Assembly (NCBI RefSeq): GCF_021298855.1
Contig: NZ_JAJTHI010000015.1
Span: 1 to 64,000 of the forward strand
Length of the DNA stretch: 64,000 nucleotides
DNA from: Gemmatimonas sp.
Lineage (GTDB): Bacteria > Gemmatimonadota > Gemmatimonadetes > Gemmatimonadales > Gemmatimonadaceae
Direction of reading: 5' to 3'
This document shows positions 49,257-56,369 of the stretch, piece by piece. Below the pieces are notes generated by a model that worked only from the letters and a program-made list of their open reading frames with translations, did not search any database and was not told where the DNA came from. Positions within the stretch are counted from its first letter, which is position 1. Each line of letters starts with the position of its first letter. The position numbers were made by a program, and so were the translations under genes.

Positions 49257-51218
49257 TCAGTGCGGGTGATAGAACCGCGGATCCTCCTCGCCGTGCGCGC
49301 TTGCCGCGCCGATGCTCCCCAGCTGCATCACGATGCGCTTGAGCTTCGCGGCGTCGTACAAACGGCCACCGCGCATCACCGTTTCCAGCTTCGACAGGTC
49401 GCTCAGTCGCTCCAGCGGATTGCCGTTCACCAGCAGCACGTCGGCCACCTTCCCCTCGGCCACACTACCGTACTCGCGCGCGTCGTTCATTACCCGCGCC
49501 GATTCGATGGTGGCCATCTGCAGAATCTTCGCGCGTGGAATGCCCGCCGCCTCGAACATCTGCAGTTCACGCGGATAGGTGGCGCTGCGGGCTTCGTCGG
49601 TGCCGGGCACCATCTGAATGCCCAGGTCGTGCATGCGCCGAATGAGCGTCACGTACGCGGAATCACTCTTGAGTCGCGCGGCGTTGTCGGTGATGCCCAT
49701 GTTGCCGATCCAGATGCTGAAGGTACCGTCTACCACGGTGTTCTTCGCCCTGAGCGTTTCCAGCAGCTTCGTCATGGGCGCGCCGTTCACGTCGAAGGTG
49801 GGCGACACCGCGAACGCCACGCTGCTGTAGGCGCGCATCTGCGGCACGTACAGTGAATCCTGGAAGAAGTTGGAGAAGAAGAACGCGCCGTGCTGGATCT
49901 CGTCGTAGCCGAGGGCGATGGCGGCTTCCATACTCATGCCGCGTGGGATGTGCCCGCTGAGTCGCATGCCGCGGTTCTTCGCTTCGCTGGCGATGGTGGG
50001 GAGCAAGTCGGGGTGCACCACGTTGTACACCTTGATCTGTTTGTAGCCCAGCGAGTCGTAGCGGGCCACCCATTCGCGCGCCTGCGCTTCAGTGCTCACG
50101 AGTGACCCCGACGGGCCACGCCACTTGAGCGGCCCCTCCATGAAACCGGCGAGAATGTAGCGCGGCGCGGCGAGTGCGCCCTTCTTTTCACTGTCACGCA
50201 GCATGACCGCGAGATCGGGGTCGCTGGCCAGGTCGCGCGCGGTGGTGAGCCCTTGGCTCAGCTGCGCCACGCCGAACGGGGCGGCGAAGAGATGCGCGTG
50301 CATCTCCCACATGCCCGGCATGATGGTCTTGCCGGTGGCGTCGATCACCGTGGCGCCATCGGGCGTGGCCACGCTCGCCGCGGGCCCCACGCTGATAATG
50401 CGATCGTTGCGCGTAACCACGGTGGTGTTGGGCACCAGCACCCCCTTGTCGGCATCGAACAGACTGCCGTTACGGAACACCACCGTGCCCTTGTGCGGCG
50501 TGGTGACCTTGTCGGCCAGTTTCTTCGCCTCGGCCATGCGCCACCGCAGTTCGATGGTGCGCATGGCGGGCATGAACGGCACCGCGCGCGGCTGCACCGT
50601 CATGAACCACTGCACTTCGGTGGCGAACAGTTGGCCGCGTTCGTCGAGCCACGTGCCCGTGGGGAGGGCGCTGCTGTCGGTGGTGACCATCACCAAGCGC
50701 ACGCGTTGGGTGGCGCCGTTGGCGCGCAGCAGCGTGTCGGCCACGACGTTCGCGCGTATGGTGCTATTGCCGTTCACCCTGGCCGAGCGGGTGGGGCGGG
50801 CGATGAGGGCGCGTGCCAGCGCTGCCTGTTCCCACGGCGTGCCACCGCGCAGGCGCACGAAGTCGGCGGCCGTGCGCGCGATGGTGCGCGTCATGCCGAG
50901 CGATGTGAAGCGCAGCGAGTCACCGGCGAGGGTGATGGACTCGTTCACCGGCCCCGTGCTGCCATCGGTGAGGACGGGGCGTGCCTCGGCACTCACCGGG
51001 AGCCCGTTGGTGCCCATGGCGTAGCGCGCTTCGGTGCGGGTGCCGCGCTGGCGGTCGGTGTACACCCAGCGGGCGGTGGCCGAGTCCCCGCGGGTGGTGA
51101 CCACGAGCTCCCCGGCATCGGTGCCGTGGTTGAGGACGAGCCAGCGGGTGTTGGTTTGTGCGTGGGCCGCGGAGGCGGAGAGGGCTACCGTGAGGGCTGC
51201 GAGAAGAGATTGGCGCAT
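49257..51218 (-). CDS. Secreted amidohydrolase (metal-dependent hydrolase) with an N-terminal extra domain
   Basis: About 653 residues from ATG 51218 (upstream ATG 51224 and GTG 51236 are alternatives). The signal peptide ends AHAQ. The first ~230 residues are an unrecognised beta-rich domain, followed by the amidohydrolase barrel: PGMWEMHAHLF with the metal His pair, bridging region YKQIKVYNV, SGHIPRG and DEIQHG with metal His, VPGTDEAR with the Asp, and GKVADVLLVNGNPLE at the end. Likely a periplasmic dipeptidase, imidazolonepropionase-like or prolidase-like enzyme. Confidence 0.85.
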   Translation of the reverse strand: MRQSLLAALTVALSASAAHAQTNTRWLVLNHGTDAGELVVTTRGDSATARWVYTDRQRGTRTEARYAMGTNGLPVSAEARPVLTDGSTGPVNESITLAGDSLRFTSLGMTRTIARTAADFVRLRGGTPWEQAALARALIARPTRSARVNGNSTIRANVVADTLLRANGATQRVRLVMVTTDSSALPTGTWLDERGQLFATEVQWFMTVQPRAVPFMPAMRTIELRWRMAEAKKLADKVTTPHKGTVVFRNGSLFDADKGVLVPNTTVVTRNDRIISVGPAASVATPDGATVIDATGKTIMPGMWEMHAHLFAAPFGVAQLSQGLTTARDLASDPDLAVMLRDSEKKGALAAPRYILAGFMEGPLKWRGPSGSLVSTEAQAREWVARYDSLGYKQIKVYNVVHPDLLPTIASEAKNRGMRLSGHIPRGMSMEAAIALGYDEIQHGAFFFSNFFQDSLYVPQMRAYSSVAFAVSPTFDVNGAPMTKLLETLRAKNTVVDGTFSIWIGNMGITDNAARLKSDSAYVTLIRRMHDLGIQMVPGTDEARSATYPRELQMFEAAGIPRAKILQMATIESARVMNDAREYGSVAEGKVADVLLVNGNPLERLSDLSKLETVMRGGRLYDAAKLKRIVMQLGSIGAASAHGEEDPRFYHPH

Positions 51219-51228
51219 GAGCATTGAG

Positions 51229-51344
51229 AGAGCCACGGAAGACGCGGATGGGTCACGGATTGCACACGGATACTACAGTCGTTCCTGTCGTCTCGTAGGA
51301 TCCGTGCAGTTTCCGTGACCATCCGAGTTGTCCGTGGCTGTTCT
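51229..51344. repeat. Palindromic intergenic element, G type
   Basis: Arms 51229-51276 and 51295-51344 are about 48-bp imperfect inverted repeats rich in CACGGA/TCCGTG words (AGCCACGGA..TCCGTGGCT at the ends). It overlaps the region just upstream of the amidohydrolase start, so its right arm could affect that promoter. Confidence 0.78.
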
Positions 51345-51391
51345 CTATGCCCTCACCCTCCTCTGTGAGCTCCGTGCTCACGCGTGTCCCC

Positions 51392-51568
51392 GTCAACGAG
51401 ACCGGCTGCGGCACCGAGAAGAGGGGCAGAAAGGGGGAGCTCGAGGTCACCGTGCGCATCGAGCGCGTGAGCGCGAGCGTGACGCCGGTGGACGTGATCG
51501 CCAAGAAGAACGTGGTGGCGTACGACCGCACGTTCGCGAAGCAGGTGCTGGACGCGATGGCGAAGTAG
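51392..51568 (+). pseudogene. Decayed 3' fragment of the DUF3568-type lipoprotein gene
   Basis: The frame ends in VAYDRTFAKQVLDAMAK, closely matching VEYDRDFAKRVLEEMAK of the intact gene at 53575, and ELEVTVRIE matches DLEVTVEMK. About 60 N-terminal residues (signal peptide, lipobox) are missing, and roughly 6-10 internal residues are lost between ETGCGTEKRG and KGELEV. Just upstream is a copy of the palindrome arm that also precedes the intact gene. Confidence 0.8.
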
Positions 51569-51586
51569 TAGCCGACCGGCGACAAG

Positions 51587-51845
51587 TCAGTCCAGTCGGG
51601 GGCCAAACAGCTGGCTGATGTGCGCTACTGACTGGCCAAGCCCCGCGTTGCGCAGCGTGTCCAGCACGTCGGCAAGTGACTGCGGCGGATTCTTCAGTCG
51701 TTCCACCTGCGTTACGGAAGCACTCGTCGAGGATCTGATCGGACCATCGTGCACGCACGATGCCGGTGCCGGCGATTCCGATCAACAGATCGCGCAGCGG
51801 TGCGGGATACAGCACGCACGCGTCGTACACGACGGTGAATGCCAT
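51587..51845 (-). pseudogene. PIN-domain toxin gene with internal deletion and frameshift
   Basis: The start encodes a normal PIN N terminus, TVVYDACVLYPAPLRDLLI then RWSDQILDECFRN, including the first acidic residue. Directly after this the frame shifts by one and the next readable segment, VERLKNPPQSLADVLDTL then HISQLFG, is the C-terminal tail of the same family. The whole middle, including the other catalytic acidic residues, is absent (about 180 vs 85 residues). Toxin activity is therefore lost. Paired with the intact antitoxin gene upstream. Confidence 0.8.
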
Positions 51846-51851
51846 ATCCCG

Positions 51852-52295
51852 TCAGTATCCCATTCCGTGTTCTTGCGCGATCGCGGCGAGTTCGTCGAGT
51901 GCAGCAGACTGCCGTTGCGCGTCTGCCTTACGATACGCAAGCAGATCTTCGAATCGCACGCGCCGATGCGTGCCGACTTTCCGGAACGGGATTTGGCCGC
52001 GCTCCAGCAGGTCTACCAGGAACGGCCGTGACACGTTCAGAAAATCCGCGGCTTGTTGCGTGGTGAGCTCCGCCTGAATGGGGACGATGGTGACGGCATT
52101 GCCGTTGGCCATCTGCCCAAGAATTTCGAGCAGTAGGTCGAACGCCTCCTTTGGCACGATGGCGTGCTCATCCCCAGCGTGCACACGAACGGTGCGCGCA
52201 CCGGCGATTCCTCCGGCAGGCGAAAGCGATCGAAGCGCACGCTTGGCCTCCTCGGCGGCTTCTGGGGTCGGAATCTGGGCGTTTGTGGCGGTCAT
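51852..52295 (-). CDS. Excisionase-type HTH antitoxin of a PIN toxin-antitoxin pair
   Basis: 147 residues. The central helix-turn-helix of MerR/excisionase type is LTTQQAADFLNVSRPFLVDLLERG, given here by its halves TTQQAADFLNVSRP and LLERGQIPFRKVGTHRR. The C-terminal tail AALDELAAIAQEHGMGY would wrap the toxin. Start ATG 52295. The partner gene 6 bases downstream is broken, so this antitoxin is an orphan, perhaps kept as a regulator or as an immunity factor. Three operator repeats lie at its start. Confidence 0.82.
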   Translation of the reverse strand: MTATNAQIPTPEAAEEAKRALRSLSPAGGIAGARTVRVHAGDEHAIVPKEAFDLLLEILGQMANGNAVTIVPIQAELTTQQAADFLNVSRPFLVDLLERGQIPFRKVGTHRRVRFEDLLAYRKADAQRQSAALDELAAIAQEHGMGY

Positions 52296-52297
52296 AC

Positions 52298-52341
52298 TCG
52301 AAATATCGACCAGATTCGAAATAAATGCAATAGTCGAAATA
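52298..52341. promoter_or_regulatory. 18-bp-spaced operator array of the antitoxin gene
   Basis: TCGAAATA occurs at 52298-52305, 52316-52323 and 52334-52341, exactly 18 bp apart, ending 2 bases before the antitoxin start codon on the minus strand. The even spacing of less than two helical turns suggests cooperative binding and autorepression by the HTH antitoxin. Confidence 0.72.
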
Positions 52342-52373
52342 AGCGAAACCGTGGATCCAGGACAGTCCCCCAG

Positions 52374-52895
52374 CTACTCCGCCGCCACCCCCGCCCGTCG
52401 ATACGCATCGAGCGTGGTATCATCGAAGCAGGCGAAGATGACGCGCTCCACGAGGCTCTGCCGGCCGGCCACGAAGGCGCGCACGGTGCTCACGGCAATG
52501 AGTGTGGCCTCGTCGAGCGGATAGCCGTAGATGCCCGTGCTGATGGCGGGGAAGGCGATCTGGCCGAGCCGGTGCGTTTCGCCCAGCTCCATCACGCTGT
52601 GGTATGCATTGGCGAGCAGCTCGGCTTCATGGTGATTGCCGCCCGCCCAGCGCGGCCCCACCGCGTGGATGACGTGGCGCGCCTTCAGGCGGAACCCCGG
52701 CGTGATGTGCGCCTCGCCGGTGGGACACGGCGCGACGGCAGCGCAGGCCTTGGCCAACTCGGGACCAGCCGCGCGATGAATGGCACCGCACACGCCGCCG
52801 CCCGGCGCGAGGCTGCTGTTGGCGGCGTTTACGATGGCGTCGACGGCGAGAGTCGTGATGTCGACGCGGCTGGCGATAAGGTGGGTAGAAGACAT
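52374..52895 (-). CDS. Macrodomain protein, YmdB/O-acetyl-ADP-ribose deacetylase-like
   Basis: 173-residue single macrodomain. The ADP-ribose pocket is complete: DAIVNAANSSLAPGGGVCGAIH near residues 19-40 (read as AIVNAANS and GGGVCGAIH) and FPAISTGIYGYP near 125. Members hydrolyse O-acetyl-ADP-ribose or remove ADP-ribose from proteins. Cytoplasmic, monocistronic. Its position beside toxin-antitoxin genes makes a role against ADP-ribosylating toxins possible but unproven. Confidence 0.92.
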   Translation of the reverse strand: MSSTHLIASRVDITTLAVDAIVNAANSSLAPGGGVCGAIHRAAGPELAKACAAVAPCPTGEAHITPGFRLKARHVIHAVGPRWAGGNHHEAELLANAYHSVMELGETHRLGQIAFPAISTGIYGYPLDEATLIAVSTVRAFVAGRQSLVERVIFACFDDTTLDAYRRAGVAAE

Positions 52896-53128
52896 GCGCT
52901 ACGATAGGGCCCGGGGGTGACAGTCGCGTGCGTCACTCGTTCGTGCTCGACTCTGATTCCGAACGAAATCCCCTGATTGCCATGCTTCGCCTCCCCAAAC
53001 CGAACAAAGCTGCGACTCGCCGTTCTCGGTGTAAGTGACAGAGACGTTGTTCACAGAAAGCTGTTGTAGGTCAGGTAGGTCAGGTAGGTCGGTAAGGCGG
53101 CAGTGCGTCGGGCGGAGCGCCCGTAGGC

Positions 53129-53229
53129 GGTGGCGTAGGCCGCCATCCCCTTGGGGCTGCCTCCCGGGGTGGCGGCCACACTGCCGAAGCCGCCGGCCAC
53201 GCACACCACAGCGTGCACGCGGCCCACGC
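53129..53229 (-). pseudogene. Decayed fragment of the SDR gene with in-frame deletion
   Basis: On the minus strand it reads VGRVHAVVCVAGGFG joined directly to SVAATPGGSPKGMAAYA, both segments of the SDR enzyme at 48353-49087. The join falls in TGCCGAAG (53182-53189), a word present at both corresponding ends in the intact gene (48634-48641 and 48772-48779, 138 bp apart). So 46 codons were lost between short direct repeats. Start and C-terminal half are missing. Confidence 0.82.
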
Positions 53230-53270
53230 GCGCAGCGCGGTTGGTGTTTGGGCGGTGGCCGGAGTTGAAG

Positions 53271-53514
53271 ACGCGTGCACACAGAGCTCACGGAGAAGGG
53301 CGAGGACACGGAGACGTACCGCCAGCTACTGCCCGTGGTGGTTGTGGTGAACGCCGCCCCGCTGGCGCCGCCCCGCCCCTGGTCGAGCCTACGGTCGTGC
53401 CCGTGTGTGTCGTGCCCCTCTGTCGTGCCCGCACGATTGATGCAAGAGGATGCCGTAGCCCCGACCGCTGTGCTCCGTGTCCTCAGCCCCCTCTGTGCGC
53501 TCAGCGAGCACGCG
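53271..53514. repeat. Palindromic intergenic element, F type copy 2
   Basis: Left arm 53271-53313 (GAGGACACGGAG end) and right arm 53473-53514 (CTCCGTGTCCTC start) are imperfect inverted repeats over about 42 bp around a 160-bp centre without recognisable gene. It lies between the SDR remnant and the intact lipoprotein gene, mirroring F copy 1. Confidence 0.72.
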
Positions 53515-53543
53515 CTACCGACCCCGACCATGACCCAGACTAC

Positions 53544-53571
53544 GACCCCGACCCCGACCCCGACCCCGACC
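53544..53571. repeat. GACCCC 6-bp tandem repeat just before the lipoprotein gene
   Basis: Four perfect GACCCC units and a partial fifth end 4 bases before the start codon. The unit length is a multiple of three, so slippage would not shift a frame, but it would alter spacing to any upstream ribosome binding signal. Confidence 0.75.
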
Positions 53572-53574
53572 GCC

Positions 53575-53967
53575 ATGTCCACATCCCGTGCACTTCTCGC
53601 CCTCACGCTCGCCGCGACCGTGCTCACCAGCAGCGGTTGTTTTCTGGTGGCCGCCGGCGCTGGAGCGGGCGCGGCCGTGGCCTACAACAATCGCGGGGCC
53701 ACGGCGCAGCTGCCCGGCGGCGTGAACGCCACCTTCGACAAGGCCGTGGCGAGCTTCGGGCGCAACGGCATCAGCGAAACCGGGCGCGGCACGGAGAACA
53801 GCGGCACGCTGCGCACGCTCACCGGCACCAAGGGTGACCTCGAGGTGACGGTGGAGATGAAGCGCAAGAGCGACAACGTGACCGCGGTGGAGGTGGTGGC
53901 CAAGAAGAACCTGGTGGAGTACGACCGCGACTTCGCCAAGCGGGTGCTGGAGGAGATGGCGAAGTAG
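53575..53967 (+). CDS. Small DUF3568-type lipoprotein
   Basis: 130 residues from ATG 53575. The signal peptide ends in the lipobox SSGC (Cys 22), followed by a glycine/alanine-rich hydrophobic stretch (FLVAAGAGAGAAVAYN). The rest is one small alpha/beta domain ending in DFAKRVLEEMAK. This fits DUF3568 family lipoproteins, function unknown. A truncated relative lies 2 kb upstream at 51392. Confidence 0.78.
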   Translation: MSTSRALLALTLAATVLTSSGCFLVAAGAGAGAAVAYNNRGATAQLPGGVNATFDKAVASFGRNGISETGRGTENSGTLRTLTGTKGDLEVTVEMKRKSDNVTAVEVVAKKNLVEYDRDFAKRVLEEMAK

Positions 53968-54130
53968 GGGGCAAGGCAACGCGGGGCATTGTCAGACCCC
54001 TCCGCGAGGTTGTGTGCAGCAGCCGAGTGGTGTGCTCGTGTCTGCGCAATGACCATCGCGGAGGTATGGAGCTATGTCCCCCTTGGCAGAACTGTCGGGC
54101 CGGCGCACTGGTGCCGGGTATGTGCAGCAC

Positions 54131-56095
54131 ATGCGTATGGCCGTATGTGCGGTGGTGGCAATGAGTGTGGCCGCCTGCGGAGGCGGTGGGGATGGTGGCG
54201 GCAGCAGCATCACCACGCCGCCCCCGGTGGCGGTGGGGAGCGTGGCAGTCACGCTGCCTGCGGCTCAGGTACAGGTGGGGGCGCAGCTTACCGCGCAGGC
54301 CGAGGTGCGCAGTGCGGCCGGGGCAGCGCTCAGTGACCGCGTGGTGGCGTGGAGCTCGAGCAACGGCGCCGTGGCCACGGTCACCGATGGCGGGGTGATT
54401 ACGGGGGTGGCGCCGGGTACGGTGAGCATTACGGCCACCAGTGAGGGGCGCAGCGGAAGTACGTCGCTGACCGTGGTACCGGTGCCGGTGGCGTCCATCG
54501 TGGTGAGTGCACCCACCCCCAGTGTGGTGGTGGGGCAAACCCTGGCACTGTCCGTGAGCGTTCGTGCGGCCGACGGCAGTGTGCTCACCGGTCGCCCTGT
54601 GGAGTACAGCTCCAGCAGCACGGCCGTGGCCACGGTTTCCAACACCGGGGTCGTGACCGGTATCGCCCCCGGCGCGGTCACCATCACGGTACGTAGCGGA
54701 GCGGTTGAAGGCTCCATTGCCATCACGGTGCTGCCGGTTCCGGTGGCGAGCATCACGCTGAGTGCGCCGGCCACCACGCTTGAGACCCGACGCACGCTGG
54801 CCGTGTCCGCGACCCTGCGCGCCGCCGATGGGGCGGTGCTCACGGGCCGGTCCGTCGACTGGGAGTCGAGCAATACCGCCGTGGCCACCGTGTCCCCCGC
54901 CGGCGTGGTCACGGGCGTCGCACGCGGCACTGTGACCATTACCGCACGGAGTGGTTCGGTGAGCGGCAGTCTGCTGCTTACCGTGACGCCTCCGCCGGTG
55001 GCATCGGTGACCGTGACCTCGCCCATTACCACCATCGTGGTGGGTGGCACTACCCAGCTTCAGGCCACGTTGCGCGCCGCCGACGGTACGCTGCTGGAGG
55101 GGCGCGAGGTGCAGTGGGTATCCGGCACGGCAAGCGTTGCGACGGTGAACAACGGTGGTCTGGTCACGGCCATCGCACCGGGTACGGTGACCATCAGCGC
55201 CACCAGCGAAGGCCGTACTGGAGCGCTCGTGCTTACCGTGCAGCCTCCGGCACCGGCGTCGGTGGTGGTCACGCCCGGGTCGCTCAGTCTGCTCGTCGGC
55301 GGCTCGGCCGCGTTGACTGCGAGTGTGCGCGACGCGGGTGGCAACACGCTGCCGGGGGAGCGGGTGACCTGGACGACCTCCAATCCCGCCGTGGTGACTG
55401 CACAGCAGAACGGTACCATCACCGCCACCGGCACCGGCGTGGCCACGATCAGCGCCACCGCGGGCGGACGCACCGGGAGCGCCGTAATCACAGTGCAGAA
55501 CGCGCCCGTGGCCTCGGTAAGCCTCAACTTTTCCGGGATCAACCTGCTGGTGGGCGACGTGCGGCTGCTGGTGGCCACGGCCCGTGACGCGGCCGGCAAC
55601 GTGCTGACCGGTCGACCAGTGGCCTGGAATACCAGCAACTCGACGGTCGTGAACGGCCAGGTCTTTGGCGATACCGCGATCATCACGGGGGTATCCACCG
55701 GCAGCGCCACCGTCACTGCCACGGTGGAAGGCCGTTCGGCCAGTGTGCTGGTGGTGGTGGCGCCTGCCGGCCCGGTGAGTGTGTGCACCCTGATTGCCGG
55801 GGCGCTGCTGTTCGGTGATGACGGGCAGTACCTGGGGCGGTTCACCAACCGCTTCGACTCGCAGTCGGTTCTGAACGAGTTCGGTACGTACGGCAGCCGG
55901 TTCAGCTCCACCAGCACGAACAACGAATTCGGCACCTACGGGAGCAACTTCAGTTCGCTGTCAGCCTGGAACCCGTTCGCCTCACGTCCGCCGCTGATCG
56001 TCCGCAACGGTCAGTTCGTGGCGTACTATACCGTGAACACCGCCCGCACGCCGCGTGTCTCTCCGGCGGTGGCATTGTCGTGCAACTTTCCTTGA
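54131..56095 (+). CDS. Lipoprotein with six BIG2 Ig-like repeats and an EFGTYGS-repeat tail
   Basis: About 654 residues from ATG 54131, which gives a compact signal peptide and lipobox SVAAC followed by a Gly/Ser spacer. Six BIG2 domains of about 82 residues follow, each opening with a VASVxVxxP-type strand and containing WSSSNxxVATV. The last ~110 residues are different: NEFGTYGSRFSS and NEFGTYGSNFSS repeats in a Ser/Asn/Gly-rich region, with Cys near both ends. Surface-exposed, probably adhesive or binding. Confidence 0.85.
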   Translation: MRMAVCAVVAMSVAACGGGGDGGGSSITTPPPVAVGSVAVTLPAAQVQVGAQLTAQAEVRSAAGAALSDRVVAWSSSNGAVATVTDGGVITGVAPGTVSITATSEGRSGSTSLTVVPVPVASIVVSAPTPSVVVGQTLALSVSVRAADGSVLTGRPVEYSSSSTAVATVSNTGVVTGIAPGAVTITVRSGAVEGSIAITVLPVPVASITLSAPATTLETRRTLAVSATLRAADGAVLTGRSVDWESSNTAVATVSPAGVVTGVARGTVTITARSGSVSGSLLLTVTPPPVASVTVTSPITTIVVGGTTQLQATLRAADGTLLEGREVQWVSGTASVATVNNGGLVTAIAPGTVTISATSEGRTGALVLTVQPPAPASVVVTPGSLSLLVGGSAALTASVRDAGGNTLPGERVTWTTSNPAVVTAQQNGTITATGTGVATISATAGGRTGSAVITVQNAPVASVSLNFSGINLLVGDVRLLVATARDAAGNVLTGRPVAWNTSNSTVVNGQVFGDTAIITGVSTGSATVTATVEGRSASVLVVVAPAGPVSVCTLIAGALLFGDDGQYLGRFTNRFDSQSVLNEFGTYGSRFSSTSTNNEFGTYGSNFSSLSAWNPFASRPPLIVRNGQFVAYYTVNTARTPRVSPAVALSCNFP

Positions 56096-56369
56096 GCGCT
56101 GAGCTACAAAGGAGCGCAGCTTTCGTAACCGGTGGGTAGCCTTCCTAATGTGAGTCCTTAGGCGCACCCTCTGACTGCCGTAGCTGACAAGTGAAAACAT
56201 TGCAAAGCTCTCCCTCCACACCAGACCAGTGCCACCACCATACAACGCCAGCGATCGCTCAGGGATCACCGGCATTGCAACTGGCGCGAAGTAGGCAAAA
56301 AACTCAAAAAAGCGAGGTCAAGGCCCTGGTACTCCCCGGGGCACAGGCACCAACGTGCGGCGGCTGAAC
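56096..56369. other. Boundary region before the restriction-like cluster
   Basis: 274 bases between the BIG2 gene and the Res stop codon. Base composition drops visibly here (AAAAAACTCAAAAAAG near 56297). I see no tRNA, no direct repeat and no integrase; one weak hairpin with GAGCGCAGC words lies near 56097-56120. Probably the edge of an acquired segment. Confidence 0.4.

Noticed and set aside
49123-53514. A second functional SDR or lipoprotein operon
   Set aside because: The second copies lack start regions and have deletions, so they are remnants and were annotated as pseudogenes.
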